Of a DNA stretch of 64,000 nucleotides, positions 45,301-60,300 are shown one piece after another. Source of the stretch: Lepidonotus clava. Its lineage: Eukaryota > Annelida > Polychaeta > Phyllodocida > Polynoidae. Each line of letters opens with the position of its first letter. Positions within the stretch are counted from its first letter, which is position 1. A program made the translations under genes and the position numbers. Below the pieces are notes generated by a model. The model had not been told where the DNA came from and did no database searches. It saw nothing but the letters and a program-made list of their open reading frames with translations. The stretch is taken from assembly GCA_936440205.1 (NCBI GenBank), contig OW387134.1, forward strand, positions 15,726,908 to 15,790,907, read 5' to 3'.

Positions 45301-48300
45301 CTAACTGAACACATCAGAGACGGAGCCAAAGGCGACGGATTCACCCTGAGTCTGCGCCGGTACTCCCCGTTGGGCAGCACCCCGTCCACCAGTCCCCTCT
45401 TCATCGGAGGAACCACTCACATTATGCGCCGACTTCAGCCCTGACTTGGCCATGAGTCGTTTGTAAGTCTTTTTCTGTTGGGTGGAGGACACTTTAGTCC
45501 GCTCCCCAAGGCCACACGTGTGGCGCCCTGTGGTCCTGGAGGTTCCGGCTGTGGGATGACGACATTCTCTACAACGATTCCTGGCCTTGGTTCGCCGTGT
45601 GACCGCCCTCTCGTCGTCGTCGTCGTCCTCGCTGGGGCTAGCACTACTAGCGGCCTTTGCCTCAGGCTGCCCACAAGGGAGGCCACTTTCTGAGTCAGAA
45701 TCTGAACGCAACACGCGGCTTCGTCGGCGAGGTTTTACTTTTTTTGGTCTGACAAAGTCATCGGCGTTTGTGACGTCATCTCCGTAGACTGCGTCGTCAT
45801 CGTCGCTGTGACTATCATGTTTAGAGTCGTGGTCATCACTTTCGGACTCTGATTCACTTTCACTTTCACGCAAACAGTCCACGTCGTAGTCCTCGTCGTT
45901 GTGCCGACGACCTCGTTTTCCTAAGAAATAAAATCCGATCGTTATTTCACTGTAACGGTACAATACCCTGTGCTTTCACATGTCAACCATATTTCAAATT
46001 TTATTTAGTTTAACAATATATCAGTTACATTTCAGTCATATAACAGTCTTACTAATTTAGGAGCTAGTATATTAGAATATCCTTAGATCTATTCAGTATC
46101 ATGATAATTATGTAATGCGATGAGGTACATCAACATTTCGATTGGAACTCTACCTTTGGTTTAAGACCTTAATGTAGAATCGTGTTTAGGGCATCACCTA
46201 CCAGACTTTACTTCGGCCTTCTCATCGTCCTCTGCAGGTGGTGCGATGTACTTCTGAATATGGAAGCCTCTAATGCTCGTTTCAATCTTAGCATTTCTCT
46301 GTGGATAGTAATACAGTATTGGTATTAGAAATGCCGTTATAAACTTCCCAATATATCCATGGTATGACAAGATACATATCTGTGATTTGTACAGACATTA
46401 AGGAGTTAACCATTTTATCATGGTTATCTGGTAAGAGATATTGATTTATGGTCTCTTCGAACCTTTTTATTATAGACTATTTATAGTTGACCATTTCAAT
46501 TTGTTTGACAATGCTGTGGTCATTCATCTATGAATATATATAATTCTACACATAGATTAAATTCACCTTGTGATTTGACATATATGTAGAACTATTCTAG
46601 AAGACTAGACGACAGGTGGTGAACAGGTGAGAAGGCGGATGCGCATGCGCCGGCAGACTTAAAAGATGAAACCTGGTCTGTGGAACAAAACATTAATATT
46701 GCCCAAGCGACAGTGTGGTGAAGGGAGGGTTAACAAAAAGAAGAGGAGGGCACCTGTTCACCACCTGTCGTCTAGTCTTCTAGAATAGTTCTACATATAT
46801 GTCAAATCACAAGGTGAGTTTAATCTATGTGTAGAACTATACTGCGCCGCCTAGACTCTAGGTGGCGACAGGTGAGATTTTAAAGCTTCTTCAGCCACAG
46901 ACCAGGAACAAACACGTATGTCAACAACAAACGGTTTATTACCAACAAACACAATCTTCCAAAGGAAAGATAACAATTAATCTTTGGGTAAATCCCTGAG
47001 ATAGAACCTTTTGAAAGTACACACATCTGACCAAGATCCTTTTTTCATCACCTCCGATAAAGGAGTACCTGCATTACACATATGAGAGGCCGAAGCACTT
47101 CTAGTGCTGTGAGCCTTAAAGGTTGAAGTATCAACCCCCGCCGTATTCATAACGGTAAGAGCCCACCTAGCAAGGGTTTGCTGCCCGATTGCTTTATGAG
47201 GGGCCCTAAAACTACACAAGAAAGTATCCTTATCATGGACAATGTCACTGGTTTTCTGCAAATAGAATTTTAAACAATTCACCACGCAAAGACTTTTGTC
47301 CTCTTGAAACGGTTTGAGTCTTATCACTTCCAGACTTCTACCCTTCCTTGAATGTTTCTGTAGATTCGAAATCCGGATAGAAATTGAATCATCCGATTCC
47401 AAGATGATATTCGATCTCTTAATCCCAATTAGTCTTTGTTGCCTGCTATAAGTGCACAATAACAATAACATAATCAATTTGAATGACAGCATTTTCAATG
47501 ACAAAAGACGCAACGGCGTCAACTCTCTTAAATAATCCAATACTGGTGTGACATTCCAAATAGAGGAATATCTAGCAAAAGGGGGTCTCTGATTGTAGAA
47601 CCCTCTTAATAATCTAATGGTCAAGTGAAAACATCCGAATTTCACACCATCCCTCTGTTTGAGAACACAGGAAAGCGCACTGCGCGCAGTATTAATCGCA
47701 CTATAACGAAGCCCTGAGTCAAATAATTGGCACAGAAAATCTAATCCATGTTTGAAATCACAGTCCAATGGATCAATTCTCTTCAGAACACAGTACGTAT
47801 TCCACCTCCTCTGATATACACGGTATTGAAGACGAGTTTTGGGTCTCCAGGATTTCAAAAGATGTTCAGACACTCTTTTAGACACATTATTCCTGGCAAT
47901 AGCCCTTAATAGAAGAGAACCGCCACTAGCGGAACTCTGCACAACTGACTGTTCTCCAACCTGGGGTCTGCAGGTTCGAGATTCCCTGGGTGCGCCTTGA
48001 ATCTGATCACCTTTCTTCTGGGTCCGTTGAGCAGTGTGGTGTACCACACCTGACCCTTCCAGTCCGGTCCAACTATTATCGCCTTTGCTTTGTCCATCAA
48101 GACTTTCTGCACACATCGTCCGATCAGCCTGAATGGGGGAAACAAGAAGGCAAGATGAAATTGACGCCAATCAACCGTAAATGCATCAATGGCCCACGCA
48201 AATGGGTCCTTACCCCAGCTGACATATTTTGGCACTTTATGATTCAAACGTGAAGCAAATAAGTCAATAGTAGGAGTACCCCAACAATCACAAATGTCTT

Positions 48301-51300
48301 CGAAAATGGAACTAGAAAGTTTCCACTCCGTGTTTTCTGTGAAATGGCGGGACGCAAAATCTGCTTCTGTATTTTCCGTACCCGGCAAATGGGATGCAGT
48401 GACCCAAATATCTCTACGTTCACAAAAAGACCAAATACTCCTCGCAATTTCATCACACTTTGCCGAATGCGTTCCTCCCATCTTGTTAATATAAGAGACT
48501 GTCGTTACATTGTCTGAACGAACGAGGATTTGAGTGTTTGATTCCTCAGAAAAGAACGTTAAGAGTCCGAACCAGGCTGCTCTCAGTTCTAACACATTTA
48601 TGTTATCGAATTTCTCAGAATCTTTCCATCTGCCACCAGCACTTTCATTATTATACACTGCTCCCCAACCAGCCAAAGAGGCATCTGTTGACAACACCTC
48701 AGTGGGAGCTTTGACTTGAATATTCCGAAAGGCATTCGGTAGATTCCGTTGCCACCATCTCAGGTCGACTTTAGCTTTTGACGAAAGAAACATCCTTCCA
48801 TCAAATCCTAAAGCCCCTGCCTTCTTCAAGGCCTTGATTTTATCCTTTTCGATATTCTTGTAATGGCCCAAACCATATTGAACACCTTTACATAAATCCA
48901 CCAATAGACCTGTGACAGAAGCCACTTCTCGAATCGAGAAGGACTTGTCTGCCAACAATTTTGAAGTCAAGTCTAACGCTTTGGTGATCTTATCCTCTGT
49001 AGGTTTGACCGTCATTGAAACTGAGTCAATAATGTACCCCAAAAAGGTAATACTGGTATCCGGAATGAGGCAAGATTTCACGAGATGAATGGTGAATCCC
49101 AATTTCTCCAAAAGTTCTTGTAAGCTCTTAACGTCATGTTCACATTCCTCAAAGGAATCCGCCACCACTAAACAGTCATCAATGTAACCCAGACAAGTAA
49201 TCCCTGATTCTCTCAAATGGGCGAACACAGGTTTTAGAATTTTAGTGAAAATTCTTGGTGCCGATGTTAATCCGAAAGGTAACACTTTAAACTTAAAGAA
49301 TTCACCGTTCCATTGGAAAGACCAATATGGCTGGTGGGGCTCCCATATTGGGACTGAATAATACGCATCTCTAAGATCAATAGACGCAAAGAAACTGCCA
49401 GGTTTCAGGAGGTTTAAGGCCGCTTCCAGATGGTCCATTTTGAAATGAACCTTCTGCAAGTCCTCGTTCAAAATAGACAGATCTATAATCATTCTAAATT
49501 GACCATTATTCTTAGGACGAAGGAACACATTCGACACAAATTTTGTGTCAGACGGATTAATATAATCCACAATTCCTCTATCTAGCAGTCCATCAATTTG
49601 TAACTGGAGGACTGAAGAAAGATGGCTATTTTGACGATAAGGTCTGGGGAACTCATCTTGACGTGGTTCATCAATAAATTCCAACCTATAACCTGAGACA
49701 TAGTCCAAGACTAAAGGGTCTGAGGTAATTTTCTCCCACTCGGGAAGACAATTTTTAAGGTTACCGGGAATTGAATTGAGACTGTCAGACACAATTACCT
49801 CGTCTACGACTTGTTGTTCCCCTTCCTCCGAAAATCCCTTCGGTCGTCTTTCTTGTAGTCGTCTCTATCGTCTTTGTCGAACCTGCGATAGTTGTCCTCT
49901 CTCTTTTTCCCTCTGGAAAACCTTTTACCCCCACGTCTGGACTTTTTGAACGAAGAGGAAGGCTGGTTGGAGTCGTTAGTCTGCTTAGACTTGTCGCCCT
50001 GCGTATCCATTTTCTTGGCCAAGCGATTCTGACCTTCCAAGGTCTTGATGGAGCCCTCTAAATCATCTCCGAAGAGATATTCATTGGAAGCCGGGACATC
50101 TTTGCTAGTAAGGCGTTTAAAATCCTTGGGAAGAGATGGTTTCAAATCCTCCCTTCTGGATTTTGTCCAATTCTTGCTTAACGAGACAGACATCGTCAGC
50201 GCGTCTGCTAATTTGGTAATTGATTCCTCCACCCAAGGAATCGAAGTATCCTGCTCACTGAGGATCTCCGTAACCCTAGAAACTGCCGTCACCACTGACA
50301 TGAACGTAGCATGATTATTCTGCCATCCTCTATCTCTGTCTCTGATGTACTGCGGAAGTTTGCCCCAAATGATCTCATTAATCTTCGGGGTAGTCAGATT
50401 GTTCAAGTTTTCCGGTCTGGCGTAAGTCTTACACTTTGCTTTCAACTCATCAGCCGTCAAAGACTTCTTAAAAGCCTTATCCAGAAATCCAGAGACCTCT
50501 TCTTTAAGCTTAGGTCCCACGGACGAATCTACTTCCAACTTTTCTCCCAGAGTAGACAGTAAACCCTTAGGTTTATCACTATCCTCCTCACTAAGGTCAG
50601 AAGACAAATCATCGTCGGAGGACACCTCGTGAGTCTTCCTCTTACGACCACGGTGGTCCTTTGTCGGACCCTCCCATCTCGACGAAATCGACGAATTATC
50701 ACCCACTGATTCGTCATCACTCGGAAGCGTGACCTGTCTCCAAATCTTCTTTAGACCCGAGTCTAAATTCTCATTCATGGCCCCAATGTTCTCATTCACC
50801 GTAACAACGTTATCGCCAACTCGGCCAAGTTTTTTGTTCATACCGTCAAATCCTTCCTTTAGGATTCCACTTATCTGTTGGAGCGTAGCCAAAGCGTCAC
50901 CCGGTGATCTATCTCCGTCTGCGGGAAAGAGTACAGGAGGCTCTTCGTGATCCTCCTCAGACCCCTTGGAGTCTTTCTTCCCACGAGACATATTAATTTG
51001 AGACCACCACGAAGCCAACTCTCCCAAAAAAGAGCCGGCTTTGTCCGTGACTGAAGTGTCCGTGCAACGTGGCACGCTACTTCCCAAGGCCAAGTCCAAC
51101 ACGAGCACCACCGTATCAAACCTCCACCAGATATTGATCAAGTTTTCACCCTAAGGTGTGCTACAATGTCAATATTCACTGTCCCACGGACCAAAGTGAA
51201 ATATTATCCAGAAATTTAGCGAATTCCACGAATTCCCACTGGTAAACACGTGTGGACGCCGCCACATCGATCCAAAAACTGCCGGCGCATGCGCATCCAC

Positions 51301-54300
51301 CTTCTCACCTGTCGCCACCTAGAGTCTAGGCGGCGCAGTATAGTCCAGAGCATATTTACACGAAACAATGAATGTTAGATTCTTCGCCTACTTCTAGAAT
51401 GTCCATCGTCAAGCAGCTCTCTGATGTCCGGAGCTTGAACAGGTTTTCTAATCCGAAGATCTCATCCCGGTGGAACAGCCGTTTCGCATTCTCTTCACTC
51501 ACTGCTACTCGATCAAGTTGCTGTGGGAAGTATGAGCCGATTAAATGTATTAGGCGTAAGAACACCATTTTAACTTTGTCATTTGAAACCTCAAGTTGCA
51601 ATAACTGCCAAGAAAACAGAACGTTTTCTACAGCATGGTCATCACGGTTGGATGGGTCGTCTGACAGTAGATAGGGCAACCACCAGGCTATAGGGGTCCA
51701 CACCAATTATGTAATGTTGATAAGCTCTGATTTAGGGCTGCTGATGGAGTAGAAAATCTAATTATTGAAAAATACATATCATGCAAGCACAAAGATGATT
51801 GAAGTATCAGAAAGACAAAAGATATTTGAGCTATTGAACCATATAGACAGAATCCCGCAACATTGCATACATCTACAAGTTATTTGGTATCGGCAATTGA
51901 AATAGGTTCATTCATTGTGTATTGTAGAATACAACTTTCTTTGAATTTGTGATACTTTCATGCACACTGCTCTTACGCATGCAAGGTCTGACTTTTCATG
52001 TATCAAGTTATGTCAGGTGTATCAGACAATGGATAGCAATACATCCAAGGTCATACAAGTCCTACCTGTTTGTACACTTGTCTTAAATAGATGTTCTCTT
52101 CAACTGTTCCCATGGTGATTAGCCGGAAGACGCGCACGTCACGGCCCTGACCTAAGCGGTACACTCTGTGAAATTAAAAACACAATTCTACTGATCTACA
52201 CCTTAGAATGATTTCTTGACAATATGATCGAAACTACGAAAGGATCCAAATCGAATTAGGTGGGTGTTTCAATGACTCATTATATCTTGAATTTCCTCAT
52301 AAGTTAATCCTTTAATTTTTTGTTTCCAGTGTGATTCTACAACTGTATTAAGCTCACCTGCCCTGTCCAATACACAATGTAACTTACCTGTCCTGGGCCT
52401 GCAGGTCGTGGGTGGGGTTCCAGTTGGGGTCATAGATGATCACCACGTTGGCGCCCGTCATGTTCAGACCAACACCACCGGCCCTGTATAACATACACTA
52501 CGTTTAGTATCACAGAAACATTTACTTGTACCAGATAGGGTGACATGTGGCATCATTATCGCTGTTGGCTCCCTTTAGTTAAAGTTAGAACCACAAGGAA
52601 GTTGTAAATCGCAAACGATCTAGTATTGAGGAATTTTGTGGAAATTGAAAGAACTTATAATCAGATACTTATATATAATACAATATATACAAACAATGGG
52701 ACATGGGTTACGTTGAAATCTACTTGCTTTATTGCTATGATGTGTAACTCATACTTCACCACAAAAAAGTTTCGTGAAAATAATCAAGGGAGGAGTTGAA
52801 ATATTGAAGTACATGGGATTTTTTCAAAAGAAATACTATGAAGATAGTAGAGTCTTACAAGAGGGCACTTCTCCTGGGACGCATTAAGAATTTAAGAGTT
52901 TCCAAGCTAATCTCAGTAGAAAATTAGTCGATACCATATTGATCTTACTTTGTAGATGACAGCATGAGGAATATGTTAGGATCTCTGTTAAACTCGCGAA
53001 CCAGGGCCACACGACGTACGTCGGGGGTCCGGCCGTCCAGCCGTCGGTACTCGTAACCCGTGGTCGTCACGTAGTGCTCAATGATGTCCAACAACTACAA
53101 GACAAACATCTCCGGGTTATCATGGGCTTATATCTGGGAAGTAATTCGAACACGAGCTAAATCCATACATTAATCAATCATGTTAAAAAGGGGATGGTAA
53201 ATAGCATAATTGACAAAGAGATCTTCAGTTAGTTCCTCGCATAAGTTTCAATCTTCGTCGGCAGACGAAGCTGTGACGTTCTTCGTTTTTAATAAATATT
53301 TTGTAAATGTCAGGTTCCTCCTTGTTTCCAGATGTTATACGGTAATAATTACGACTGCCTCCCATTATTCCAATTACTGTGGTACAATATAGTTACGTAT
53401 GAAGCTAAATAGGTTCAATTGCGTAATGTTGGTTAATTTATGGTACAGTCTTACTCACCTGTGTCGATAGAGAGAAAAGAAGTACTTTGCTTTTCTCCTT
53501 TTTGAACACTTTTAGAAGTCCTGACATCACCTTACGAGGAGAAAGGAACGTTAGATGGATTATATATTGAAACTAACATTGGAAACAGTATAAGTTATTA
53601 ATATCCAGATGTGGTATGATAAGAGATAAGTTACGTTTACGCTACATGATGCTAAAATGTCTAAAAACTCTCCATCAAGAGTACATCTATGTGCTCTCTA
53701 ACGATATTAAATATCCAAAAGTTATATAACAATTCAGCATTACAGTAAACCACTATCAGACAAGAATTTCATAACTTACAGGCTTATAACATATAAAGCC
53801 CTAGATGTAAACGTCATATCCTTTTATTTCGTTTGAAATATTCAGGCTCCCTACATTGAAAAACAAATGGCTTAGTTTTAGGAAAATGTTTCAGGTCGTA
53901 TAATACAAAATGAAACCCAAATTAATATCAAGGGCATTCTGTGTAATGTAACGTACTAAAATACATTATATACCTTCATTTTGCCACAATACTTCGGGTC
54001 TGACAGGGTTCTGAAGGCAGCCGCTCGGTTCTGGTCTCGGAACTGGGGGTACCGCGCGAACACTAGGTCACAGATCTCCTCGGCCTGCTTACGCTGATTT
54101 TCGTTGGTTGTTTTCTTTGGGATCAGTAGTGCCACGTGATTGGCGGTTTTTAACAGGAGCTGCAGGTAACTGAAGAGGAGCTGGTTTACGCTGCGTCCGT
54201 CGTCCGATTTCTAGAAAGAATCAATAATGCATACAGATTTGAAATAATATTCACATAAATTAATGGAGGTAATATGCATGTTTTGATAACACTTAGTAAT

Positions 54301-57300
54301 CATTAAGAAATATTTTAAAAAATAGACCAAGAATTACTTTTTGTCTTCTGTCATGAAGAGTACGTCTTGCCGATGCGATAATTTGCATAACACTTAGTCA
54401 AAAGAGAGTATGTTACCTTTTTAAGATTGAACATGCTATATCTTTACAAATTAGTCTTACAAGTGAATATTTGGCTAACTTAGCGAAAATACAGTGTTAC
54501 TTACCTTATAATGGCACTTTCCTCTTGTCAGTCCACTCTTACAGGGGCAGGGGTCATTTCGGGTGAGAATGATCCCAATGTGGGGGTGCTGGAGGATGGC
54601 TTTGTACACGTCCACCTGGAAGGGTGTGGGCCGACAGTACACCACCTGCTCCTCTGTTAGAATTCAAAAGATGTGACAACATTTATTAATTCTTTTACAG
54701 GTCCTTCAAAAGTTAAAATAAATGACTGAAGATTTGATCTTTCTTAATTTTTAGATTGACTCAATGTAGTTAAGCCAGCATACATTTGGTAAAAAAATAT
54801 GTTCCTCACCTTTTGTTGGCAACTGATCGGCGATGATTGCTTTGGTTCTCCTCAGAAACCACTGACTTCTAAGTTCCGAGAACAATTCTTTTGCTGTAAG
54901 AATAAACAGTTGGGTTTTACCTCAAATGTGCGCACTGCCGCTCACCCGTGAGTATTTGACATGGGTGATTTTTAAAAGAAACAATGGTAATAACCATCAG
55001 AAGGGCGAAATCATGATTGTGATAAAATGCCTCTTAATGCTAGGAGCGCGAAAGTTTAGCAGTTAAAATACAGGTATGCTTACTGTAGGTGAGTCATAGC
55101 TTACATGAGTTTAGTTTGATGAATAATCATTTACACTTCAACAGAACTTAATATTCACTTACTGCAGGTCAGTTTTTGAAACAGAACCCGGCTTGCATAC
55201 CCGCTCCTGTTCTAATTTCGGATTTTAGAAAGAAGAATACGCTTTAAGTGTTGCAGGTACAACTGTGGTCAACTGAAGCTGTGTCTCCACTTGAGTGACA
55301 AAAAATTCCCTCACTGGGCAACGAGTGTTAACCCTTTCCATCAACGGTGACATGATACTGTATTTGGTTTTGGTCGCCGTGGTTGGAAAGGGTCGACCAT
55401 CATGGTCCGGCGACAGAATTCTTTGTCGCTCAAATGGAGACATGGCTTAACGTACCCTTCCTAGCGTGTGCCAGCTGTCTCTTGGTGGCGTCCTGCTTCT
55501 GACCCTCCAGAATCACCTTCTCAAACTTGTCCTCGAACTCAGCCACGGTGCCCAAACAACCTGGATTGGCCCTGTAAGGAACAAAAATGCCGGCAGTCAA
55601 AAGTTCTGCGAATCTAAGCATCCCTCTGAGATTTGGAGCAGTCCAGCTGTTAGCGATTAAGGAAAGGTAATTCTAATTGCCAGATGATATCACGAGTTTT
55701 TCAAGGCTATAGATGCCACAAAACGATTTGATCCGCTGACAGGCAACTATAGAAAACTACATGTGTGTACAAAAAAAAGAATTCAGCATTGCCACCCCCA
55801 TACATAACTGTTAGACTTACATTTAAAAAAACAGTTGTAAAGCTGTAAGTTGCATTCCATCAGCTATAAAATTATACATGCCAGAAACTACAAAGTAAAC
55901 AAGCAGAAACATTGCCATGTAAAGACTAAAGTTTGCAACGCTCACCAGTCAAGAATACACCAGAGTTCCTTCATGTGGTTCTGTAAGGCGGTACCTGTCA
56001 GACCAAAGCGCCGCCTACATCTTAACGCCTTCAGCGCCTGGGTTGCCTCAGCCCTCATTCCCTTGAAAGCAATATCACAACCGAATCATGTTATATTCAA
56101 CAACCTGTTGTCCTTCATCTGCCATATTTATTTTTTCTTTTTAGGGAAGTTAATATGACTGGAGAGAAGTTCGTTTTACCTATTCTACAATTTCATCTTT
56201 GTACTTTGTGTGTGTCTACATTCCAATTACCAAGATGTTATTTTTCAGATTAATCCCCAGAGACCTTTATCCAAGTTAACCATATGTGCAGCAGGTGAGT
56301 TATTTAATTTCCCCTAATATGCTCCAACTCCAACTCACCTTTATTTTGTGAGCTTCGTCAGCTATCACAGCGTCCCAGTTAAACCTATTGAGGATGTCCT
56401 GCAATAATGAGAAACGTGTAAGTTACAGAGATAATTGTATCTCAGCATAATTATTTAATAAACATATTTATGAAAAATATCTGTCATATTTACTTGATTT
56501 TTACAAGTGACATTTCTAAGGTGATTACTGTTTAAAATGTATACATACCACATTGTCGCGACAAGTCTCAAAGGTTGTGACTACAATATCCAACTTCTCC
56601 CGCTTCAGATCGGCTATTGCTTGCTCTTTGTACTGCTTGTGGAATTTCCTATAAATTAAAGACATCAAAAAATTAGAGGTTAATATATATAGCATGATAC
56701 AGACCTTCATGGATTGAACATTACTTCCTTAAAAAGTATAAAGTCAATAGAATTACAACTGGCAAAACCATATAGTATAAACCTTCGACATGATAATTCT
56801 TTAAAAAAAGGAAAAAAAAGAGAGCTATCTCTTTTTAATATTTCCTCCGCTACTTCGAGTAAATATCTTAAAACTTCAGGATACAGTTCAATGACACTTT
56901 GACATGTATGGTCGATTACTTAGACGTGTATCTTCTGTGAATTCTAAACACTAACCCAATAGTGAAATGGCCCCAAGTTTCTAGCTCATCGACCCAATTA
57001 TACAGAACGCTGGCTGGTCCAATGATTAGGTAAACTTTTTTCTCCTCGTCCTCATCTTCATCATCATACACCTCGGAGGACATCTAGTAGAAAAACATAG
57101 TGAAAGAGAATTATGATATAATGATGTGTTAATTATATTCAGAATTAATCAATTTGAATAGTGTGATACTAAGTGAATCTTATACTAAAACATTTAAATG
57201 TAATTCAAACATAATACGTATTACTCACATTTTGAATGAATTCAATTCTACACTTCAAGAAAAATCCTTTGGCTATTAGCACCATCCGTTACACAAAAAG

Positions 57301-60300
57301 CAGCACTTACATTCCGAATAAATTTTGGTCTTTGTTTGAGGACATCTCGTTTGGTGCCCGTCTTTCCAAGAAGAGCTGATAGGAAGGCGATGACCTATGA
57401 ACAATACAAAATGTCAAAAAGAGGTATTTCCCAGTGTTTTCTACTATTGAATTGGATCTCCGAACGACGTACATCCTTCGCTTTATTTAAGGATAATGCC
57501 CACAAACTAGTGCTTCCCCCTAGTGGTGAAAAGTGCAAAATCCCACTGGGGCATAGAGAAATGTCCTCAAACTTGATCTTAAGCGTTATTCATTATCTAG
57601 GAGGTCTGTTTAGGAACCAAAATTTGATTGATTTAGGGAATTTACACAGACGGAAACTACACTGATAAACTACCCTGACTCTTCAGAAATTGAATAAATA
57701 AAAAGGAAAAAACTTCAATATAGACTCACCATCGTTTCGCTAAAAATGCACTTATCAGTTTACTCGAGTATCTCAATTATCACTAAGAACTTGAAGTAAT
57801 TAATCACATGCACTTCATTATGAGTGGGTCATTGGATCTTTCCGATATGCGGGACGTTATTTCTTTTGACAGTGATCATGCCGGTGACTTTCTGTCTTGA
57901 TGGTAAATACAGACTCATTGATACCAATATATGGTCTGTAATCGGCAAACCACAGAGGTACTTTAACTGCTCATTATAGCCAAAGAATACAGAAAAGTGC
58001 TCGCCAAGGATATATCACCTGTACTGTTTTTCCGAGCCCCATGTCATCTCCAAGGATAGCGCCATGTCCCTGACTGTAGTGGTCGTAGAGAAATCGCACC
58101 CCTTCCTGCTGGTAGTCCCAGAGGTACTGGTTGATGGTCGCTGGCACACTCACTTTACGTTTATCATCCTCCGCTGACAGCACCAGCGGTTCCTTAGGGC
58201 GGTTACCGCTGTGACGGAACCGCGGTTTTTCAAAGTCTTCGTCCTCAAAACCTAGTTAAAATCACAAGTAGCATGACGTTTTGTTACCGTTTATCTGTCA
58301 TTCATAAGAGATGTAATAATATTCAAAAAGAAATGTTAATGTAATAGAATGCGGATGTGTTTATGTGCATGTACCACTGTCAGTTCACAGGGTAACCACA
58401 GACCGAGAAGACTTAACAACCATGTAGTACATGTATTTGAAATAATGACAATTAATGAACACAATGAACTACCACAAAAAAAACCCAAAAAAAATCACTT
58501 TCGAGAGGCCTTTCCATTATCGTATCATTCTTTCTCATAAAGTTACCTGAGTGAATACTTGTTTCTTTGTTTGACTTTTTATCATTTTCGCCTTCGCTCT
58601 CAGAGTCGGTAAACTGGAATTTTGGAGGGTGGCTTCTAGGTTCCTGGGCTTTCCCACAGTCGCTGCAACAGATAAACAGAGGTGCTGATATTGTTGATTT
58701 ATTACATATATGTAAGGTAATGTAGATATGTCATTCTATCGAATTGTTCCTAACTTTATTTCTTTTTCTATGCTGATATCCGTTTTATATTTATATATAT
58801 GCAGGTCTAGGTCGGTCTATGATTTTGATGTTGGAAATTTAACAATTACACGTAAGCAAAATATTCATCAATTTTTCGCTCATGCATGAGGGATGTTCGC
58901 CCCAGCACAAATTACTTATTTCCCTAATCCTTCGGCAATGAGTGATATAATTATGACTCTGTGATTGATCACTTCCTGGCCATCAACCCTACACAAGACC
59001 TACTACTAATCGCCTTGGACATTGACCAGCTACCACCATCCCCCTTGTGCTACATTTACGAACATTTTCAAGTGGTTGTCAGATAAAAAACCTTACCTCG
59101 CACTTGCTGATTTTGGCGTTTTATCTGCCTTGTCTACGACTGCTTTATACTTTGGTGTGCTCACTGGTGCCTTTTTGGATGAAGTGGTTTCGGGTGTAGT
59201 AAGATCGTCGACCAGGCGCTTTGAAGTGGTTTTCCATGATGTATGTGTTGGAGGAGACCGTAAGGTTTGCAGCTCTTCCTCTCGGTCAAGCACTGCAAAC
59301 TTCCTTCTGGCATTGTGAAGATTAAAACATTCACTATTAACTACGTCCGATTGAGAATTGAACATGACCTCCTTTATAATTTATAGAACTAAATATAAAT
59401 AATTATGAACATTTGAACACATTTTATTCCTTAATAATCAAACATTCACTCTAAAGCCTACTGTTCTCAATGTCTTAGAATCCGATTTTTATTGCCCGAT
59501 AATATGGGGAAAATATCTAAAGCTCGGGTTTACCTTAAACGTTCACTTTCTTCGTCTTCAGGACGAGGACTGAGGAGGGAATCTTCCTTCTCTGCTATTT
59601 CAAATAAACAACGAGTAAACTGTGAGGACTGAACCTCCCAATCAGCAATGATTAAGAGTCTATATACACTGAATAAGCTATCCTACACTACTTGCCTTTC
59701 TTCATACCATGGTCACATGTCACTGGCCTTTTTACAACCATGGTCACACGCTACTAGCCTTTCTTTAGTCAACGACCACAACCACCAGTAACTCGTATCG
59801 GCGAGCCTCAATAGACATGGCTATGGACGCACCCTGCTCTTATTACACACAAGTTGGAATCCGAAGATGACCCTTTTGTTAGATATCAAAATTGTTTTGC
59901 CTGTTTTCGGTTTAAGCTTGATAAAAAGTAAGATAATGATGGGCGCACCGGTCGCCTCTTGGTTTACATTTCATCAATCCTTCTGAAAGTATAGCTGATT
60001 AACCAGCATTTTTGCACTCCATGGTTTCCACAAGTATGACCTAACACAACTGTAGAATGACACTGAGGAACGCTAATTCCAAACTACATGTGTTTGGCAA
60101 GTGCCAGTTTCATTATCTAAAGAATGGCTTAAATGGAAATCCGTTACATAGGTGACTCAAGTAGTAGTATTAGTCATTACATAAATCAAAGAGACGTGTA
60201 TATTGACTTATATAACTTTCAACTATAAAAGCACATTTGAAAGAAATAAATGATTTTCAATAAGATATTTAAAGATCCTCTCACCGTTTTCGTCACTTGG

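Larger units (their letters stand above)
46836..51344 (-). mobile_element. DIRS-like tyrosine-recombinase retrotransposon, about 4.5 kb, in an ERCC6L2 intron
   Basis: Inverted terminal repeats of 42 bp (46836-46877 and 51303-51344, perfect as read) enclose three minus-strand ORFs: gag-like, RT-RNase H and a tyrosine recombinase overlapping it. Inverted ends and a tyrosine recombinase in place of a DDE integrase define the DIRS group. No target duplication is visible, as expected for recombinase-mediated insertion. The three frames are open and it looks whole. The right end lies 47 bp from the donor of the ERCC6L2 exon 51392-51520. Confidence 0.85.

Noticed and set aside
47960-48000. ggttcgagatt-like word resembling a tRNA B box
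   Set aside because: It lies inside the DIRS RT/recombinase coding overlap and no tRNA fold surrounds it.
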